DNA of 64,000 nucleotides from Diplonema papillatum (Eukaryota; Euglenozoa; Diplonemea; Diplonemida; Diplonemidae), in the NCBI GenBank assembly GCA_030068145.1, contig JAPJBO010000808.1, positions 40,366-104,365 on the forward strand, in the 5' to 3' direction. The notes below the pieces were generated by a model. That model did no database searches. It was not told the DNA's origin and saw only the letters and a program-made list of their open reading frames with translations. Below are positions 51,446-62,654 of the stretch, piece after piece. Within the stretch, counting starts at the first letter, position 1. Each line of letters opens with the position of its first letter. A program made the position numbers and the translations under genes.

Positions 51446-51580
51446 TGCAGAACCGAAGGGATCCCAAGTGCTGTGACTTCCGAACCACGTGTTGAACGGA
51501 CGTGACTACCCCGACACGACAAGACACCTAACAACAGGTCAAAAGTCCTGAGTGAGAAAACAACACAAGGTGGTGTAAGC
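51446..51580 (-). repeat. SE-B element, 3' part, inverted
   Basis: CAGAACCGAAGGGATCCCAA, CACGTGTTGAACGGACGTGA and GTCCTGAGTGAGAAAACAAC, with a deletion of the GTCATGCGGGTCTACC block. Confidence 0.85.
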
Positions 51581-52049
51581 ATGCCTTTCGCAATCCACAT
51601 CCAAAACTTCCAAAGATGCAAGCCTGAGCAATAAGCGAACTAACACCATACTCTGGTGGCCGAGGATTTCAGGCGCGCTTCGTGTCACCAGCGATCCCAC
51701 CTTTTTTTGTCTCTTTTTTTCGAAATACAAGATGAGACGGGCACGCCCCGTTCATAAAAAGGCCTCGGTGTTGGCGTTCTTCATCTCGGATACGCGTCAA
51801 ACGCGCGCTTGCATGCGACGATCGAGGGCGCGATGGAGGAGGCGAACGAGAGCACGAAACTTCGCGTGTAGCGCCGCGGGCTGCGTGCTCGACGAAAGCG
51901 GATGTGCCACAGAGAACCGTCATTCCAAGCGACGGAAGAGCGGGAGTCTCAAGAGGCGAAGATTGCAACGACGGACCATGTTCTAGTCGAAAGTGATTAC
52001 AAACAGAACCGAGGCGAACGAAGCACCGACGATCAACCCTATTGTCCAC
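51581..52049. other. No gene accepted
   Basis: Minus ORF 51669-52154 (161 codons) and plus ORF 51732-51986 overlap and are Arg/Ser-rich. Neither shows a recognisable domain. Confidence 0.35.
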
Positions 52050-52360
52050 GTCGAAGAGTACACGAGCATCGTCCAAGCAGAACCCGTCCATACGGTGAAG
52101 TCCAGCCTCAGAAGCTGGAGTTGAAGCTGGAGCCGTCGAAGAGTACACGAGCATCGTCCAAGCAGAACCCGTCCATACGGTGAAGTCCAGCCTCAGAAGC
52201 TGGAGTTGAAGCTGGAGTTAAAAAAGCTGGTGCCACACCCGCGTTTCGGGTGCGGATTTACACGCGTTTTGGTTGTAAACGCACACCCGCTTTTCGGGTG
52301 TTTATCGGGGCACACCCTCTTTAACTCCAGCTTCTGAGGCTGGACCTCGCCGTGCAGGCG
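52050..52360. mobile_element. Family O foldback with tandem-duplicated arm
   Basis: An 85-bp unit (GTCGAAGAGTACACGAGCAT to GTTGAAGCTGGAG) is repeated at 52050 and 52135. The right arm, TTAACTCCAGCTTCTGAGGC then CTCGCCGTG, mirrors it. The centre holds three CACACCCGCTTTTCGGGTG-like hairpins. Confidence 0.65.
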
Positions 52361-52642
52361 CAGGCTGTGAAGCCGGCGGGGCAGCCCTCCCAGGAGAAGA
52401 ACGCGCGCCTGACACGGACTGCGGCGCTCTCCCCGAGTATTTGACACGTGCACGGAAAATGGGCTTCCCCGGACTTGATAAATAGACGCCCTCTCGAGCA
52501 GCTGTTGACCGGAGGTTTGACGAGGGCGCTGGGGGGGGTGGGGATAGGGGGGGTGGGGACACGGGATGGGTGGAGATAGAGAGAGGGGGCGTACAGGCTG
52601 TGATCTACCTATCAACGAGGACATGGAAAAGAAATGAAGAAA

Positions 52643-52673
<31 letters not shown>

Positions 52674-52956
52674 GCAGGAGTTCAATGCGGACAATGCTAA
52701 GGATAAGGAGGGGAGAGAAGGTGTTGTTGCTGCCTTATTTTTTTAAGAATGAAAGTTTTTACGAGAGAGAGAGACAGAGAGAGAAAGCTTGAATAGAGCT
52801 TCTACGTGATCGTCTCGGAAAGTGGGGACGAGAGTTTTTGTCAACGCGACCTTCTGTGTGTGTGTGCGAGACAGAGACATCAGTCACAGGCGGTGCTCTC
52901 GTTTCGGCGCGGATCTTTTCCGAGAGAGAAAAGAGAGACATAGATAGCATAAAGCC
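52361..52956. other. No gene seen; GA microsatellites
   Basis: (GA)n runs at about 52644-52674 and 52763-52788. Incidental ORFs only. Confidence 0.4.
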
Positions 52957-53200
52957 TCTCCCCGGGGAGTATCCGGTCGCCCCACTACTGTCCCGTACTA
53001 CTACGGCGGGCGTAAGTCGCTACGTCGTCGGCACGGTGCGAGCCGCGGCCCTGTCATAGATGATGATGATTGCGTCGATGATGGTGCAGCCGGGGGCGTT
53101 CTGAACGACGGACGAGACCGCCTGGCAGGCGTGTGTTGACATGTTGTGTCACGGTCCGCTTTTTGGCAATCGCCCGGCCTGTGGCGGCGGCTAGCATTGA
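52957..53200 (+). repeat. Family H element, diverged copy
   Basis: GGGGAGTATCCGGTCGCCCC, TACTACTACGGCGGGCG, GCCGGGGGCGTTCTGA and GACCGCCTGGCAGGCGTGTG retained; the ends are eroded. An SE-A copy follows at 53217. Confidence 0.8.
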
Positions 53201-53216
53201 GAGAGGTGTAGATAGA

Positions 53217-53419
53217 AAATACTCGAGGGACTGCCTTGTGCTCATTTTGAAGGAGGCAAGAGGGGGAGAAAACAATACAACTACAAAGTGGGTCTAACGC
53301 TTTCGCCCGCTACTAAACCCAGATTCACCTGTGTTTCGTGTGGGCTACAGCACATTTACCTGCTTTGATCTATCGCAACTGGCAGTCTCCTCAAGCATTT
53401 GGGTGCTTATACAAAAAAA
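53217..53419 (+). repeat. SE-A element with small 3' deletion
   Basis: AAATACTCGAGGGACTGCC start. About 14 bases (TCCTACAAAGCA) are missing before GGGTGCTTATAC plus A's. Confidence 0.92.
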
Positions 53420-54343
53420 GATTCAGGCGAACAACAGAGCATTTTCGTTTTCAAGATCTTTCAAGGCAGAGCGGTAGGCTCAGAAGAAGAAGCAGAAAAC
53501 GAAGGGAAAATAAAGGAGAACAAAATGCTTCTTTGCGACACCACGACGCGACAGATCAAAGAAGAGTCGAAAAGAAAACTAGGGGCTCACCGTCCGCTGC
53601 CGAGACGCATCGGAAACGGTGTTGGCGACAATGAAAAGACCGCGTGAAGGCGCTTCAAGAAAGAAGTGCATGGGGTAAGAAATCAGCGCTAGAGGGTGAC
53701 CCGACAGCTACTGAAAAGCGTGCTCACGTAGACTCGCGTACGGTCACTCTTCTCTTCTTCGCCGTGACGGTGGCTAAACACGACCCCTATGCATTAACGT
53801 GCGCTTTCTTTCTCGTTGTCGTTTTACGTCGTCATCGCCTGACATTGCGTCGTCTAGATGGAGTACGTGTGGAGTTAGCGGGGAGATAGGCCTTCTTGCA
53901 CACGCCCAACTCATCCAGCGCGGATGGTCTCAAGAGTGGGTGAGCCTGTTCACCTTCCACTTTCGAAGACGCGGTGCCTGGAGGGACCTCGCTTTCAGAA
54001 ATAAAGGCAACTTTTGTGAGCAGTTTCTTCTTCCTTCGATGCGCGTCATGGTCGGAAGCGCCGTCTTCGGCTCCTTCCACTCGCGCCGGGTGATCGGGGG
54101 TTCCTCCCCTTTTCTCGTTAAGCATTGAGATCTTTCGAGTACATGATCCGCATGGATTAGCCTGCACTGTTCGTTGAGCATCCAGAGCTAGTAAGCACGT
54201 GGTGCTATGGATGAAGGCAGGCATGCACTGTGGCATTGCAATCTTCTTTGAGTATCGCACCACGTAGGTTTGCAGTGTACTTTTTCTTGAGGAGCCGAAA
54301 CGAAAGACTTTTTTTTTTCTGTTTCTCGTGTTAAGCAGTCGGT
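53420..54343. other. No gene accepted
   Basis: Plus ORF 53799-54128 and minus ORF 53832-54263 overlap. Both have mixed composition, and neither has a recognisable domain or splice pattern. Confidence 0.35.
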
Positions 54344-54960
54344 ATTGCAGAGTGAAAGTTCGCTTCTTAAGTCGCTGAATGACATGCGCGGCGAAGTGAG
54401 GCCCTTTGCAAAGTTAGGCCAGAGTCTGGGCACAAAGCAAGTTTATCCGGTTGACATGCGAGGCGGGGCGAGGCCCTTTGCAAAGTTAGGTCGGAGTCTG
54501 GGCACAACAGGGCGGGTTAGCAAGTTTACAGTTTGTCCGGTGACAGGGGTCGTGTCCCTTGCTTCTTTCAGTTACCGCCACTCGCGACACAAGTCGAAGA
54601 GTTGACCAAAAAGACTATCGGAGCGAAACTTCGAAACTCCGGGATTCGACGAATGACTTTTAGGCTGTTTCTCGTGTTAAAAGCTGTCGGGGATCTAGAG
54701 TGAAAGTTCGCTTCTTAAGTCCCCGGTTGACATGCGAGGCGGGCCCTTTGCAAAGTTAGGTCAGAGTCTGGGCACAAAGGGGCGGAATAGCAAGTTCACA
54801 GTGTGTCCGGTGACTGGGGTCGTTCGTTCTCAGTTACCGTCACTCGCGACACAAGTCGAAAAGTTGAGAGGGCTTCGACCAAAAGACTATCGGGGCCAAA
54901 CTTCGAAATTCCGGGATTCAACCAACGAGTTTTGGAGGCTCTGGGTCACGCTACGTGCGG
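54344..54960 (+). repeat. Tandem duplication, about 340 bp, with family W core
   Basis: AGAGTGAAAGTTCGCTTCTT, GAGGCCCTTTGCAAAGTTAG, GAGTCTGGGCACAA, CACTCGCGACACAAGTCGAA and AGACTATCGG occur twice. The first unit has an extra internal copy of the CCCTTTGCAAAGTTAGG block. Confidence 0.82.
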
Positions 54961-55304
54961 GCCACGTGTAAGCGAGAGCCAAGGAGCAAGGAGTGCTTCG
55001 AGGGAGAGGAGCCCTGTTTTTGTTCGTTCTTCGTCGGAACGTATTGATCTTCTAAAGGATCTGATGCGACAAAAAAAGAGTTTCTCGAAGGCGCCGCCCG
55101 CTGCATGTTATCGACGACGTGCCAACAAGGGGAATAATAATAAGAACGGCAGATCAGAGCTGCAACTGGTCATTGGCAATGATTCAAAGAAACGGGTTCT
55201 TGTTTTCCGCGTGCACAGGTGTGCAAACACTCTGAGGGAACACTAGTTCGTTTGTGCTGCGTTCTGTTCCGGGCGTGTTCCCTTCGGCACAACAGAAAGA
55301 AACA

Positions 55305-55400
55305 GAGAGAGAGAGAGAGCCGAGTTAGAGTGCAGGGACCATCTCTCCGGGGTGTTTCCGGTCTCCTCACATCTCTTCGCACTGCTACGGCGAGAAACAA
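55305..55400 (+). repeat. Family H 5' fragment
   Basis: (GA)n, then GCCGAGTTAGAGTGCAGGGA and CCATCTCTCCGGGG. Confidence 0.75.
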
Positions 55401-55424
55401 GACAACCCACAGAAATGTGGTAGT

Positions 55425-55627
55425 TTTCGTTGTCGAATGCATGCACCCCAGCCGTTCCCTGTGTTTCGCGTGTCGTGTGTTGGACACAGCGACATTCTCT
55501 CCTTTGCGCCTTGAGATCGCGTTGCGGGAAGGAATCATCGGCGTGCTGATGAGTACCACACTTTTGCGCATTTGCAACTGGCGGCATCCCTCGAGTATTT
55601 CCTACAAGGCAAAGTACTTATTCAAAA
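55425..55627 (+). repeat. SE-A element, long diverged variant
   Basis: TTCCCTGTGTTTCGCGTGTC, ATCATCGGCGTGCTGATGAG, ATTTGCAACTGGCGG and CCTCGAGTATTTCCTACAAG, then GTACTTATTCAAAAAA. Shares the extra block of the 8072 copy; the 5' end is lost. Confidence 0.65.
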
Positions 55628-56844
55628 AAACAAAGGGAGGGGAGGGGGGTCGTTGGAAACACAAACACGAGAGGCAGACACGGAAGGCTATCCTTCCGAC
55701 GCGGGGGAGGTCCCCTCCCGGGCCAGATTTTTGCGAAACAGGGCTTGTTCTTCGTGACGTACTTTTTGACTTTGTTGATACTCTTCACATCGTAGGTATC
55801 AGGGATATGTAGTCCTCAGGACTATATCTACATCATACTCGTGGATGTGTGTACACAACCCACTATCCACTTGCACAAAGCGCCGCGAAGAAGCAGAAAT
55901 GGACGCGCAACCGATGAAGCTGGACGAGCAGTCGAAGGAAAAGTGAGGCACCAAACGCGCGCCTGAGCGCGACGATCAAGACGAGCTGAAGAGGCGAAAG
56001 CATGGCACACCACGTGCGAAGAGATAACCGCGCCGCCGGCGATGCAGATTTTCGCTGCGGGCTATTTGCATTCTAACCCGAACCACTAGCACCTATCGTG
56101 GTATCGTAGTATGTGGTGGTATCCACAGCACCTACGTATCCATCCACCTCCTAGGTATCAGGGATGACGAGCTGGTGCTACACGGTGTGTACACACAACC
56201 CATCCACTTGCAGCTAGCGTGGTTTTGTGGCGTATGAGCCGGTTGTTCCGGAAAATGCTTAAGCATTCAGCGAGGACCTGTTTCGATTTTTTCCAGGCTT
56301 GCTCGTGCACAAAACGAACCTCGAAATGTTGCATCGAACCAAGCCCTGCTTCGGATTGACACACCCTAATTAATTGCGACAAGAAACGAGGCGGGTCAGA
56401 GAGAGCCGAATACACACGCCATTGCATACATAGGTTAGAGAACAAGAGAAAAACGGGTACATTAGAAAATATATCAGGAAACAATGGAAACCGATGACGG
56501 TGAAGGAAAGGGGGGGTTTGCGTTATCAACATGGAGTTACTTTTCATTTTGTTTCTTTTTTTTTTTTTTTTTTTCATTATTATTTGCTTATTTCTTGCTG
56601 TTCTGGTTTCTTTCTTTTTCCCATTTTTTTTCCCTCACGCCCTGAGACTCCTTTTGCCAAACCAATCTAGCAACTGGTGTTGGGCTCTTTTTCCGGAGCT
56701 GGAGCAAAAAGAAGAAAGAAGACGGTGACGTGACTGATGATAAATGATTCTTCTCTTCAAAACAAAAAGAATGGGGGGGGGGGGGGGGGGGGGGGTTGTG
56801 GCGTGGTCGTCGCGTTTCCTCCCATACTTCCCCTGTTGAGGAAT
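55628..56844. other. No gene accepted; A/T runs
   Basis: A short stretch on the minus strand (56220-56420), within ORF 56158-56577, has ordinary composition (SQLIRVCQSEAGLGSMQHFE) but no recognisable domain. T run at about 56557-56573; G run at 56773-56795. Confidence 0.35.
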
Positions 56845-57075
56845 GCAAGAACGTGCTTGGAATGGCTAAGTGTGCCGGTATCAGGACCGTGTTTCGGTCC
56901 TTTAAGCCACGGGCGCATCAGCGGACCATCATCAGTGCAAATCAGAGACGTCCGCAGACAGGACGCTACACCGTGTAGAGGATGGGTAGCATGTACTCGT
57001 ACTACGTCGTGGTGCTGTGCTACACAGATAGGGGGTAGATCGTGGGAGGGCTCCGACAACCGTGCCTAAGGAACA
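56845..57075 (+). repeat. Family E repeat, diverged copy
   Basis: TGCAAGAACGTGCTTGGAAT, GTGTTTCGGTCCTTTAAGCC, GCGGACCATCATCAGTGC and CCGCAGACAGGACGC in family order. Confidence 0.8.
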
Positions 57076-57084
57076 CGGGTGCAA

Positions 57085-57180
57085 AAGTGGGCCTTTTTAG
57101 TAGAGCGCTTACGCCCAACGTTAAAACCCCAAATTTGCCTGCGTCTCGCGTGGGCTGCAGAACATTTCCATTGAGATGTG
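57085..57180 (+). repeat. SE-A fragment, diverged
   Basis: AGAGCGCTTACGCCCAACGT, CCAAATTTGCCTGCGTCTCG and GTGGGCTGCAGAACATTT. Confidence 0.55.
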
Positions 57181-57904
57181 GGCTCTTATTGCGTTCGTGG
57201 TGTTGTTTTTTGACAGGGACAGTGAGCCGATGCCTCTCATCTCACCTTTAGACACGGCGGTGGTCGAGCAGGCCCTTGTCGGACGATAGCGTTCGGCAAT
57301 AGGCTTATATGACAGCGTCGGGTGGTGTTGAAGGGTTTTCATCGGGCACGATCGTGTTGCGTTTGCGGGGATTCCTCCTGGGGTCTCTGTTGGCGCGTTT
57401 TGTCAGCCAGGACCGGAAACAGAGTCTGCGCTTCGTCGTTTCCGCCGAGCGGCACGCCGAGAGAGAAAGAGAGGGACGAGCGAGAGAGGCGCGGGGGGGG
57501 GGGGGGGGGGGGCGCGATACTCGCGCGTCCCACACGAATCTGCGCTGCCGTTAGCCTGAAGCGAACCTCGAGCCAGTAGTTGATCGACCTGAAGAAGTAT
57601 GCAGGCACGTGAGTCGCGCTGTGTGCTTCCCAACAACAACTGTCTGACGGTGCATCAGTTAACAACTTCACCATTTCTCAACTCCAGCCGTGTACCGTCC
57701 CAGTCTCCGATGCGCATGGTCGCAGAGGCTGGGGCCAGTGCCAAGTCCAGAATTCTGAACCTGAATCAGAACCAGATGCAACGTCGACGGTGCTCTTCCG
57801 CTGGCCTTTGAGATTTTGTCGTGCCGCCGTTTGGTAGCTACCGATCGATACTGAACGCACTTCTTGCTTTAAGACGCCGGTGTTTGTAAGGATCCGGTTG
57901 ACAA
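57181..57904. other. No gene accepted; G run
   Basis: Twenty G's at 57493-57512 give Gly/Pro-rich ORFs on both strands. Nothing else recognised. Confidence 0.4.
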
Positions 57905-58042
57905 ATGAGGCGGGGTAGTGGGTTTTCAGCTGGATCAGGCAGTGTGGGGGCAGAATGGAACGGAGGTATTAAGGCTTTCTGCCACTCCAACATGTTCCAC
58001 CAACAGATAGAAGCATGCTCAGGAGGGTTTGGCTCACTTGAC

Positions 58043-58600
58043 ATGTCGAACTGGCACTCTATCCCACCACTCGTTTTTTTGGAGTGTTTCTCGTGTTTCT
58101 TCTTTGAAGTTTCTGTTCTTGCTTCCGAGGTCCCGGCCAGGGAAGTAGCTTGGGTCCCGAACGCAACAGAAAAAGTGTACAGAGTGTTAAACGACAGTAC
58201 GACAGTAGCGTTCGACTCGTTGACTCATCAGGGCCAAGTTGAGGTGTGGTGTAGATGTAGAGCCAACTGCGGAAAAGGCCACTGGAAACTATTGGTACTG
58301 ACAGCTGTATGCGACAGGCCTTGTGGAAAGAAATTTCTTTTCAACCAAACCCACCCTGAAGACTGTTCAAAGTTTTCTCTTATCGACCTCCGAGGTGCAA
58401 CGACTTCCTCTGTGAAACGTGAACGGAAGCTTTTCGTGGAGCGTGGAGTGCTGGTGACCTTCCTCACCCGATTACCAGTTTTCCGAGATAAGCCAACCTT
58501 TCAACACTCCCTTGCGCTAGTTCTCGGAGTCACAGAGGGTGACGCCAGCTCTGTGGGTGGACGTCGCTATGTGTTGCTTCCTGCACCAGGTCAACACTAG
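58043..58600 (+). CDS. Unknown protein, possible signal peptide, Cys-containing
   Basis: The frame is open from 57905, but the Met at 58043 begins MSNWHSIPPLVFLECFSCFF, a hydrophobic start that could be a signal peptide or membrane anchor. From there it is 185 residues. The rest is balanced, with paired cysteines (WCRCRANCGKGHW, CDRPCGKK, EDCSK) and a late hydrophobic ALVLGV, suggesting a compact beta-rich domain. I recognise no family. The upstream 5' part contains a family W-like piece, so the longer start is less likely. It could still be one exon of a larger gene. Confidence 0.38.
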   Translation: MSNWHSIPPLVFLECFSCFFFEVSVLASEVPAREVAWVPNATEKVYRVLNDSTTVAFDSLTHQGQVEVWCRCRANCGKGHWKLLVLTAVCDRPCGKKFLFNQTHPEDCSKFSLIDLRGATTSSVKRERKLFVERGVLVTFLTRLPVFRDKPTFQHSLALVLGVTEGDASSVGGRRYVLLPAPGQH

Positions 58601-58679
58601 GTCTTTCGAGTACCGCAATCGTGAGCAGTCCCAACCCAAGAGGTCTAGTTGACCGTTCCCTTCAAGATGTGCATACTTT

Positions 58680-58850
58680 AACATCCGGAGTTGGTTTTGC
58701 ACTGTCAAACGAACGATCAGCCTCAACTGACCAATGGTTATGAAAATGACCAAGGTCACAACATTCTTGTACTTCGCGTGCACAAGATATAAACCTGGTC
58801 TGCGTATGTCGCTTTCGTGTGCAACCGCTGTTCCAGAAATGTTCCCTTAC
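58680..58850 (+). repeat. Family U repeat, copy 2
   Basis: GACCAATGGTTATGAAAATG, ATAAACCTGGTCTGC and GTGCAACCGCTGTTCCAGAA match 27040-27240 in order. Confidence 0.5.
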
Positions 58851-58856
58851 TATTAA

Positions 58857-59077
58857 AAATACTCGAGGGACTGCCTTGTGCTCATTTCGAAGGAGGCTAG
58901 AGGGGGAGAAAACAATACAACTACAAAGTGGGTCTTTTTTGTTGAACGCTTACGCCACTAAACCCAGCTTTACCTGTGTTTCGTGTGGGCTACAGCGCAT
59001 TTACCTCCTTTGATCTATCGCAACTGGCAGTCTCCTCAAGCATTTCCTACAAAGCAGGTGCTTATACAAAAAAAAAA
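58857..59077 (+). repeat. SE-A element, full length
   Basis: AAATACTCGAGGGACTGCC to GCAGGTGCTTATAC plus A's, with a four-base loss after CTTACGCC. Confidence 0.93.
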
Positions 59078-59082
59078 CGAAA

Positions 59083-59324
59083 CTTACTCCCGTAGACGTG
59101 TGAGATGCACACACACGCTCGGTTCAAGCGGGCGCGGCTGTGCATCTCCGCTTCGCGTCAAAACACCTCACATTTCGGAAAACGTGGGCGAGACGGGTCG
59201 GATTCTCGGTCAAGACGAGGAAGAAAAACGCCGTGCCGCCGAGATCCTTTTATTGAAAGAAAACCCGCTTCCGGAACCGGTGCAAAACTGTGCAAGGGTT
59301 CGCTGCGGTGTCGACAAGTCGTAG
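59083..59324 (+). pseudogene. Coding-like remnant next to SE-A
   Basis: A frame of ordinary composition, including ETGRILGQDEEEKRRAAEIL and then a Pro-rich turn, ends at a stop at 59322. The part from 59245 is duplicated below without keeping the frame. No domain recognised. Confidence 0.25.
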
Positions 59325-59640
59325 CGATGCTTGAGGGACAGCAGTATTGCAGCTTACTCTCAATGGATGAGTGAGTGACCAACGATGAGCTTCGCCGCGG
59401 CAGGATTGCAGCTTTCTCCGAATGTGAGAAAATCTTAGTTTAATGGTTTTATTGAAAGAAACCCCGCTTCCGGAACCTGTGCAAGGGTTCGCTGCGGTGT
59501 CGACAAGTCGTAGCGATGCTTGAGGGATTTCCGCGTACAGCAGTATTGCAGCTTACTCAGTGGATGAGTTAGTGACCAACGATGAGCTTCGCCGCGGCAG
59601 GATTGCAGCTTTCTCCGAATGTGTGAAAATCTTAGTTAAA
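59245..59640 (+). repeat. Two-unit tandem duplication, about 200 bp
   Basis: TTTTATTGAAAGAAA, CCGCTTCCGGAACC, GGTTCGCTGCGGTGTCGACA, AGTCGTAGCGATGCTTGAGG and GATGAGCTTCGCCGCGGCAG occur in both units. Family F (AATCTTAGTT) ends each unit. Confidence 0.88.
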
Positions 59641-59868
59641 TGTTTAGGCAGGACACTGCCTCTTATGCATGTTTGATGCTGGCACCAAGTCTTCTCCGAA
59701 TGGGTGAGGGGGCTGACGAAGTATTTCGCGACAGCAGATTACAACTTGTCTCCTGAAGAATGAGGACGTGACTAACACAGGAATACAGCTTTTGTCCCAA
59801 TGGACGTGCGAGTGACAAACGAAGAACTCCGCGAGTGCGGCTTTCTTCCCATGCCTCCGTGGTGAAAC

Positions 59869-60051
59869 GTGCTCGAGCGAGGGAATCTCGTCTTTGGCAA
59901 CAAGTTCAGCGCCGAATCTAAGCAACGGGAGGATGCAGAAGCGATCCACGCGCTTGTTGCAGGTGAACCTACAGCGCAGCCGTTACCGAAGACTCCAATA
60001 TTTGGAAGAGCCGAAAACGAGCGTCGTCAAGAAATCTACTTGACCCGGTGA
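59869..60051 (+). pseudogene. Coding-like remnant, upstream in-frame stop
   Basis: Sixty codons, with NKFSAESKQREDAEAIHALV and then GRAENERRQEIYLTR. The same frame is open upstream from an ATG at 59800 except for one TGA at about 59862. The upstream part (VTNEELRE) resembles VTNDELR readings of the two duplicated units, so a coding ancestor may have been triplicated. Confidence 0.28.
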
Positions 60052-60216
60052 TGGTCCTTTCGGTTTTGGTGGGGGTTTACTCGCAAGCCGAAGTTCGTTC
60101 GTCGAAACCGACTAAGAACCAAATGCCGCAATGTTGCTTTCACGAACGCAGATTTCGCATATATCAACTGCGATAGATTTGCGCAGGGGGTTGGAGCGTC
60201 CATGTGCAGCGCCTCA

Positions 60217-61806
60217 CACTGAGAGGCCGAACACTGAGCGACAGTCGAGAGGCCCAACACTGAGCAACATTCGAGAGGCCCAACACTGAGCTACAGTCGA
60301 GAGGCTCAACACTGAGCAACAGTCGAGAGGCTCAACACTGAGCAACAGTCGAGAGGCCCAACTGCAACAGTCGAGAGGCTCAACACTGAGCACAGTCGAG
60401 AGGCCCAACACTAAGCAACAGTCGAGAGGCTCAACACTGAGCAACAGTCGAGAGGCTCAACACTGAGCAACAGTCGAGAGGCTCAACACTGAGCAACAGT
60501 CGAGAGGCTCAACACTGAGCAACAGTCGAGAGGCTCAACACTGAGCAACAGTCGAGAGGCTCAACACTGAGCAAGTCGAGAGGCCCAACACTAAGCAACA
60601 GTCGAGAGGCTCAACACTGAGCAACAGTCGAGAGGCTCAACACTGAGCAACAGTCGAGAGGCTCAACACTGAGCAACAGTCGAGAGGCTCAACACTGAGC
60701 AACAGTCGAGAGGCTCAACACTGAGCAACAGTCGAGAGGCTCAACACTGAGCAACAGTCGAGAGGCTCAACACTGAGCAACAGTCGAGAGGCTCAACACT
60801 GAGCAACAGTCGAGAGGCTCAACACTGAGCAACAGTCGAGAGGCTCAACACTGAGCAACAGTCGAGAGGCTCAACACTGAGCAACAGTCGAGAGGCTCAA
60901 CACTGAGCAACAGTCGAGAGGCTCAACACTGAGCAACAGTCGAGAGGCTCAACACTGAGCAACAGTCGAGAGGCCAACACTAAGCAACAGTCGAGAGGCT
61001 CAACACTGAGCAACAGTCGAGAGGCTCAACACTGAGCAACAGTCGAGAGGCTCAACACTGAGCAACAGTCGAGAGGCTCAACACTGAGCAACAGTCGAGA
61101 GGCTCAACACTGAGCAACAGTCGAGAGGCTCAACACTGAGCAACAGTCGAGAGGCTCAACACTGAGCAACAGTCGAGAGGCTCAACACTGAGCAACAGTC
61201 GAGAGGCTCAACACTGAGCAACAGTCGAGAGGCTCAACACTGAGCAACAGTCGAGAGGCTCAACACTGAGCAACAGTCGAGAGGCTCAACACTGAGCAAC
61301 AGTCGAGAGGCTCAACACTGAGCAACAGTCGAGAGGCTCAACACTGAGCAACAGTCGAGAGGCTCAACACTGAGCAACAGTCGAGAGGCTCAACACTGAG
61401 CAACAGTCGAGAGGCTCAACACTGAGCAACAGTCGAGAGGCTCAACACTGAGCAACAGTCGAGAGGCTCAACACTGAGCAACAGTCGAGAGGCTCAACAC
61501 TGAGCAACAGTCGAGAGGCTCAACACTGAGCAACAGTCGAGAGGCTCAACACTGAGCAACAGTCGAGAGGCTCAACACTGAGCAACAGTCGAGAGGCTCA
61601 ACACTGAGCACAGTCGAGAGGCCCAACACTAAGCAACAGTCGAGAGGCTCAACACTGAGCAACAGTCGAGAGGCTCAACACTGAGCAACAGTCGAGAGGC
61701 TCAACACTGAGCAACAGTCGAGAGGCTCAACACTGAGCAACAGTCGAGAGGCTCAACACTGAGCAACAGTCGAGAGGCCCAACACTGAGCTATAGCATTG
61801 AGAGGC
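60217..61806 (+). repeat. 26-bp satellite array, about 60 copies
   Basis: Unit CAACACTGAGCAACAGTCGA, GAGGCT. Most units are identical; scattered variants read GGCCCAACACTAAGC, sometimes with a one- to three-base loss. Each standard unit contains GCTCA-ACAC-TGAGC, a five-base stem with a four-base loop. There are no unique spacers, so it is not a CRISPR array. Confidence 0.97.
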
Positions 61807-62035
61807 CTTTCTCTTAATAATAAGCAACATCCACTACTCGCCTGTGCTTTCCTCGGGAACATTCAGGACTGCTTCCCCGCGTGTCTTTCATGTCCCGTTC
61901 ATTCTGCCAGCACATCACGAACGGAAAGTTGCACTTTTCATGCATCAAAAGCCGTCGGCAACGGACGGGCGGTCCTGACCGCATCCATGCCGCGAAGTTG
62001 CAAACCGCTCGGCCGCAAGCTGCAGGCCGCTCCCA

Positions 62036-62212
62036 GGAATAGTTGAGTTGCAGCTCTTGACCAAGATAGATGGAAAAAAGAAGGTGTTTTTATTCTTCGC
62101 TTTTTCTCACGAACAGTGCTTTTGGCTTTGTAGGTTCTCCCGACTCCCCAATTCGCACAAACTCAAGAGGTCTAGTCAACTATTCTCTGCAGTATTAGCA
62201 TACTTTCAAAAG
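62036..62212 (+). repeat. Family G repeat, intact copy
   Basis: GGAATAGTTGAGTTGCAGCT to GCATACTTTCAAAA, with no insertion at CCAAGATAGATGG. It serves as the empty-site reference for family H at 33127. Confidence 0.9.
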
Positions 62213-62219
62213 ATTGTTG

Positions 62220-62491
62220 TTTGTGAAGGGGGTTCGCAAGGCGAACCCGAGTCGACCCGGGCCGGAGCGAAAGGGCGATTCCCGCTGCGAACACGGGAAC
62301 GACCCGAGGTTCTACGAAATGTGCCCACAGCTGTGTCGAGGTGCGTAAAACAGCTACTTGAGCCTTCGCATGGATCACGACGAGAGCAGCTAGCATGTTC
62401 AGTTTCCGCCGACACATGCATGGCGTATGCGTGGCTGGTGGTGGAAGGCGAAGAACGACAGCACCGAAGCCGCTGTAGTGTGAAAGGGTGA
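62220..62491 (+). other. Open frame of ordinary composition, doubtful
   Basis: The frame continues from the family G repeat and reads, for example, PTAVSRCVKQLLEPSHGSRR and a late CMAYAWLVVEGEE before a stop at 62489. The minus strand is also open. No domain recognised. Confidence 0.2.
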
Positions 62492-62654
62492 TGCTTAAGC
62501 TCTTCATTTGACCTGATACGTGACAGAACCTGACAACTGGCGCTCATCTTATTGTATTGAACTCTCCGGCGTTGAGTTTGAAAATGCTTATGATTGTAGA
62601 CTTGCGGAACTTCATAATGAAGCTCGGGTGGAGTGGTGTTTCTCCAACGTTTTG

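Noticed and set aside
56158-56577. 139-codon minus ORF
   Set aside because: Starts in a T/A run. Only the middle looks protein-like, and there is no domain or splice support, so it is kept as a note only.
60217-61806. CRISPR-like regular array
   Set aside because: Units are contiguous without unique spacers, and the setting is eukaryotic.
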